From assembly GCF_001907695.1 (NCBI RefSeq), contig NZ_KV880642.1, forward strand, positions 64,434 to 122,117: a DNA stretch of 57,684 nt. The letters are read 5' to 3'. This stretch comes from Thalassospira sp. TSL5-1. GTDB lineage: Bacteria; Pseudomonadota; Alphaproteobacteria; Rhodospirillales; Thalassospiraceae. Within the stretch, counting starts at the first letter, position 1. Each line of letters begins with the position of its first letter. Shown here one piece after another: positions 57,201 to 57,684 of this stretch. The notes beneath the pieces were generated by a model that saw only the letters and a list, made by a program, of their open reading frames with translations, ran no database searches and was not told the DNA's origin. The position numbers and the translations under genes are program-made.

Positions 57201-57684
57201 GTCATGACACCCTTGATTCCGGTTCAGGCGTTGACTTCATCCTGGGTGGGGAACAGCCAAACTTTATCGTTGCCGACAAGAAACTCGACCTGGTTCAGAT
57301 CGAAAACGGCGAATTCCGTATTGATGAAAAACGGAATTCCAAAACCGAATTCCCGGCTTTCCAGGGCGATCCTATCTTGCAGCCGCAGGCTGCTTATTTC
57401 GCAAAGGATGTGCCGTCTACTGATCCTTCCGTGTTGCGTAACAACGAGCCGTCTTCGACGACACAGTCTTCCGGCTCCGGTTTTGGCGGCGTGACTCAGG
57501 GATCAACGGGAGCTTCGCAGACCATTAATCTTAATGCGCGCGGCACGTTTGATACGGCGATGATCCCGCAAGTGATGATTCCGCAGCGGACCAGCAGTGT
57601 TGTGGATAACACCATTGCCGAATTCATCGAGGGTGCAACCTTGCTTGAACCGGTTCGGCATGCGTCGGACGGGCAAGCGGGCGG
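45272..57684 (+). CDS. Giant LEPR-XLL protein with RTX (haemolysin-type calcium-binding) repeats, C-terminus beyond window
   Basis: A continuous frame of at least 4,137 codons is open at the right edge. The N-terminus is basic and carries the LEPR-XLL-type motif IEPRVLLSAD (residues 41-50), known from very large secreted or surface proteins. The first 2,400 residues are Asp/Ser/Asn-rich beta-type sequence without a motif I recognise. From about residue 2,410 (52,510) onward the protein is packed with GGxGxDxxx nonapeptides (GGAGNDVIRLDG, GGSGNDSIFGD, GGTGDDIIYGG) that bind calcium and fold as beta-rolls. Such proteins usually leave by type I secretion using a C-terminal signal, which here would lie outside the window. 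I annotate ATG 45272 (AAAAGG 9 nt upstream). A GTG at 45245 with GGGGA is an in-frame alternative. Probably an adhesin or matrix protein (inference). Confidence 0.9.
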   Translation, partial: MRTIRNWVSGKRKHDRDAKVSHAALLAAPIRVTRRLHVEPIEPRVLLSADPLETKYTDDISAALTQVENLLDNLEGHDLFADPLPMVVGTEASSGAGAIADISDIFHQNLVDPLDNIAAAIANSEDGDLSNLQTDWKAFFEKSGYYNADDSSLTIDHSEVDGKDVYKVVMSQAIDRDFTIGADDPVHDYNVSLDTKGHMNLTFDIGFTLTVDQSAASESSAVTFSLNSLSLNSTVDQDLTGHTLTLGIVPFKVAGTANDSSDGGIKYSVTLNVVDGDKLDNKSTSELSSISNLTNYVTVSAANNGTATTVLASLPLTLEGPAAGISGISAGSSPDITLTGEVVDLGAEVNVSMNTELQLLSNFDAKDFLAIMNNFVSAVDSIDQGDTLDASLPFTDGLTIGEAVDLAAKMENIIAQLSSEVGVLGFDEHQSATASDANSSVDLVSDVIDLGEHPFPESGLTFVLTLDGQDINLNIDKVDTTPNEDGGEQPIDSLDDLVTAISAALATTTAKDRVSVSQQNGKLVFTASKNSDNKPVKIEIGSLAGKTSFTNIVEFSQQAGELLGFTGSAEQMIDALNLRFVNGSLAMDIAYADSQTYSGDVNFNAGSATGALDSLTGSGDISVKSVLGVSATLLIDMHALGNDVDWSISTPKLSELFGGNGVVTTNTANTTGQDGVEDLQITMRDGTQYAVDVDENWTVDELVSHLNGLDSDLHVSFDKDTFRITIEDASSSTSGNAGAVGLHLGENAFTDTTDSNPSAVLTGVIADNADFGAATSFILKVGKFSPVIVNIAADSGRTTAQDFANAVNAALQSIDVPEDILGVASKHYSDIVHVSAGTSDGKAVLEVATTITNVISTDTKKISERNLINSSLRMEAVDLTVTSINGSLVGFNLGIEGSNKANLSESVGRITSIALHGDTYSQHLGLQDLNAAVHIDMSITNLDATGRVGLIDFTANGTGSVSLNAVVSVHNSFTDSKSSEVRAITAHDIINSDSSAAVSDVHFSSGNGEQPYAQLTLSNVDVAGDVLDNLTVGNISITMDQLDSISDLKNLTPTVDLGGLDNENVSALTDLDVNSIVAALQNALQYISGKYAGSDLAADLPLLGMSATGLLDFAADIQSKLLAFKNNPSSGLGDLEAALKTAFGMDVNSSAIDVHLNQDQSALMIDINYSPTSLSSKQSLNLAIGDLADQANDQGVKDLLGGLENIVDVNGTGLVDVTAAATVGLTLGFRLSQPENSTPASGSTAIGNLNGGQGIGTNTSNKTDLSIKLANGESFEVDLDALITSGATVSDIVAGIQQAATTAGIDSSELTIGIDENGSLVFTDLTTADTTSIPSGLDDLGLDNAASGSVISGTFGDGFNPKAAFDFAISVNGAASVTVHLDADENRTASDFEAALQSALGKAFMATANVNGIANSVPDYASLGSLITVSVSGQNLSLSADTDLLGGSATLQVSDVASTSAEPGLVVKSINGSTAAEDLGIASASTNIVDGVLTGGKLYADSNNDRFFIDTQNSKVHFDLSVSANDLNFNTNFGAATGKITGGSVALGSLAGSAVAGQSGFGVSGPATFDLTLNDEYNGSANDDRLYFNEISTNNIADIANVASNVAVKADLPLSIGGVNFNPGVGVQASDYFGDGKVVKVTSADLGDSLDAGSILNNPGLLLNGLDYFLSQLEGQIENRLLELDLPFIGDALGVTAEYFQDLHQGLIDSITESIQDFQDDNPGVLVPTNTVVEHALEAVLKQIGAVDGADHNKDVDVIAVYDQDLDEVRFSADIHWDFYDQDVNLSQDLGIAGLGLDVSSGKVNLELGMDFDFDFGVNASQGFFVETGAIDELVVTFNLDFSDLNAKGQQGILNSEITNNGSAFSGTVTFDINPDQGSVSANDIVENNRSHDGRLTFSEVRTVNHLFASTIDASGHLDFHLRTLATDSALGAGLPELSHDLHVGFDFDHQKFGDGTAADIDYDTLEYLNVSINLAKIITDTLLPIFETIDSMLDPIRPLIEFLTSPIPGISQILGSLSILDMARSVGAVNDNAFNFINTLDNIIDLIAQVKAFKTGAASSISFANYGSYSYDGDTVLKNPNGVGSINLLDEIDYDHYAFANIDSLKTEMGISGGLLDDLTKETWINVFSLPVLSDTKLALKFLTGQTDNVELFHFDLPKFDVDFEWEKSKEYPLYPPYLNLEVGIGASLKITFDLAGGYDLHGLVEFIESGDPISVFDGFYISDLHQGSKDIPEIVLVGEIFGSASVKINAGIVSASGGLKLALGTQINFDINDPNGDGKLRPSEFLGLMSISPEYLFDIHGELYVRVAAIGDVTLHLLFTNKTLFEIDKTLFKATLFSWDLNPPNEPVLANLDNGTLTINMGTHAGDRLVQNTEDGDETFYIKHVGGTAGDETIEVRSTLFNNVVQTFSHVKSVAAFGGAGNDQIILSGIASNMVLDGGAGNDVIRLDGNGISGGTMSTGNAVIRAGKGDDTVYGGSGNDSIFGDVGNDTIYAGAGNDYVEAGSGNDIIHGGTGDDIIYGGSGNDDIFGEDGNDTLFGERGLDLIIGGLGDDKLYGGDGSDIMFGDKATVSDDRLTLEASSSEGGNDTLYGDGGADYMFGGAGADLVTGGDGNDIMFGDTGTITFADNGMLIEANTNVAASVGGNDTLLGGDNEDIIFGGIGDDIIDGGNHNDVLLGDTGLVQGAAGATMSGQYLVKGDNRASGKDNIKGGSGNDILIGGLGSDKLYGEVGRDVVGGDSISLLRSQPNTILDVISVETVDEGQGSSDIIDGGSGTDMLLGGGGTGIAEGTNVSGDVITGGTGSDIILGDYGKIEPSTGLGATVTGRDGSNSGNDLINADSGYDIVIGGGGNDTIDGGDGNDTLLGDIGTVSRDKVARILRAETTNENIGGNDIINGRADNDVIIGGTGADTLTGEDGIDVILGDLGYVTTANGTDADIVARNAANGGNDTIFGNAGNDFLIGGGGNDTINGGEGNNYVAGDNAAVTRSVYTVAEGSDDPLTELAADPVLKFETLEEALGGNDIIETGAGNDVILGGVGNDSITAGDGNDIILGDLGIVIPMGSVGPDVIARNGSLGTTNRDIISAGDGNKVVLGGSGDDTITIGTGATNGAGFTNYISGDLAELKRDVDGNLISFETVDETFGGNDTITTGASTGNDFILGGTGDDTISSHNGNDTILGDLGKILRVGVAGLEVTARNGDIVLSGTTNKDTITADDGNKIVLGGSGGDSITIGTGATSGAGFTNYISGDLAELKQDANGNLVSFETVEESIGGNDTITTGASTGNDFILGGTGDDTISSHNGNDTILGDLGKILRVGSAGLEVTARNGDIVLSGTTNKDTITADDGNKIVLGGSGGDSITIGTGATSGAGFTNYISGDLAELKQDANGNLVSFETVEENVGGNDTITTGASTGDDFILGGIGADTIDTSNGTDIILGDLGIIIPVGNAGPDVIARNGNIGLVNDDTIRAADGNKVVLGGSGDDTITIGTGATNGAGFTNYISGDLAELKRDANGNLISFETVEESIGGNDTITTGASTGNDFILGGTGDDTISSHNGNDTILGDLGKILRVGSAGLEVTARNGDIILNGTTNKDTITADDGNKIVLGGSGGDTITIGTGSTSGAGFTNYISGDLAELKQDADGNLISFETVEETISGDDTITTGAGAGTDFILGGIGKDKITSGNGDDTILGDLGIIVPKGSDGADVKGRNGNLDTAADDEINAGNGNNVVIGGSGADTITTGSGADYISGDLAELTRKADGTLVLFETVEESIGGADTISAGAGNDVIFGGQAGDTIFAGADNDVILGDAGYLKLDDSPIFVIAEKKDWDLGTHFTLETRNQAVGGDDSIFGNAGNDIIIGGSFDDYMEGNDGNDAIIGDQGGATYRDTTDRLEIHTKELLAENNGNDTLFGNAGNDELLGGAFEDDLFGGANDDILIGDEGEVYYGFVPREPGKEYHDSLPRMARSTESFTGRHDTLDSGSGVDFILGGEQPNFIVADKKLDLVQIENGEFRIDEKRNSKTEFPAFQGDPILQPQAAYFAKDVPSTDPSVLRNNEPSSTTQSSGSGFGGVTQGSTGASQTINLNARGTFDTAMIPQVMIPQRTSSVVDNTIAEFIEGATLLEPVRHASDGQAG
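54233..56520 (+). repeat. 387-bp tandem repeats within the RTX region
   Basis: The phrase NYISGDLAELK recurs with starts near 54620, 55007, 55394, 55772 and 56159. The steps are 387, 387, 378 and 387 bp (129 or 126 codons). Degenerate copies lie before (about 54205) and after (56518). Units from 54620 to about 56220 differ by few bases. Each unit carries several RTX turns (GGNDTITTGA, GGTGDDTISSHNGND) and a linker LGDLGKILRVG. The reverse strand of these units is free of stops for about 128 codons each, which gives false reverse ORFs. Confidence 0.9.

Overview
The window looks like part of an extrachromosomal replicon (plasmid or chromid) of a marine-type alphaproteobacterium. A Thalassospira-like Rhodospirillales host is my best guess. 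It rests on the replication initiator type, a TAXI-type TRAP transporter, a BKACE enzyme and LEPR-XLL/RTX and two-partner-secretion giants in moderate-GC DNA, and I cannot confirm it without a search.

Layout. (1) 1-27,680, minus strand: two tandem two-partner secretion (TPS) loci. Each has a TpsB outer-membrane pore gene followed 15 bp later by a giant filamentous-haemagglutinin-like TpsA gene. The left tpsA runs off the window. The right one encodes 4,675 aa and is followed by a SapC-family gene. A decayed IS3-family element (about 9,844-11,055) lies between the two loci. (2) 27,681-28,941: a long stretch with no recognisable gene, containing hairpins. (3) 28,942-34,850: the replication and partition core. 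It holds a winged-helix protein of unknown role, a roughly 775-bp array of CG dinucleotides on a 7.3-bp lattice, parA, a small ribbon-helix-helix (RHH)-like partner gene, iterons, repA, a DnaA box, 22-bp-spaced iterons and an AT-rich tract. (4) 34,955-36,577: an XRE-cupin regulator with a 29-bp palindrome over its start codon, a GNAT acetyltransferase and a convergent MaoC-like hydratase. (5) 37,263-44,812: a probable catabolic unit of RpiR regulator, class III aminotransferase and BKACE in 4-bp-overlapping genes, then a TAXI TRAP binding protein, a fused TRAP permease and a universal stress protein, with a CRP-like box between the two halves. (6) 45,272 to the right edge: a giant LEPR-XLL protein with a long RTX region containing 387-bp tandem repeats.

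How the parts may work together. Regions 1 and 6 encode very large surface or secreted proteins, probably adhesins. Region 3 replicates and segregates the replicon. Region 5 probably imports an amino compound, transaminates it to a beta-keto acid and cleaves that with acetyl-CoA. The most unusual signal is the CG lattice directly upstream of parA. At nearly all lattice positions that lack CG, a TG or CA is found within 1 nt. I interpret this as an unusually long centromere-like array of heptad sites for the RHH protein, but that function is inference.
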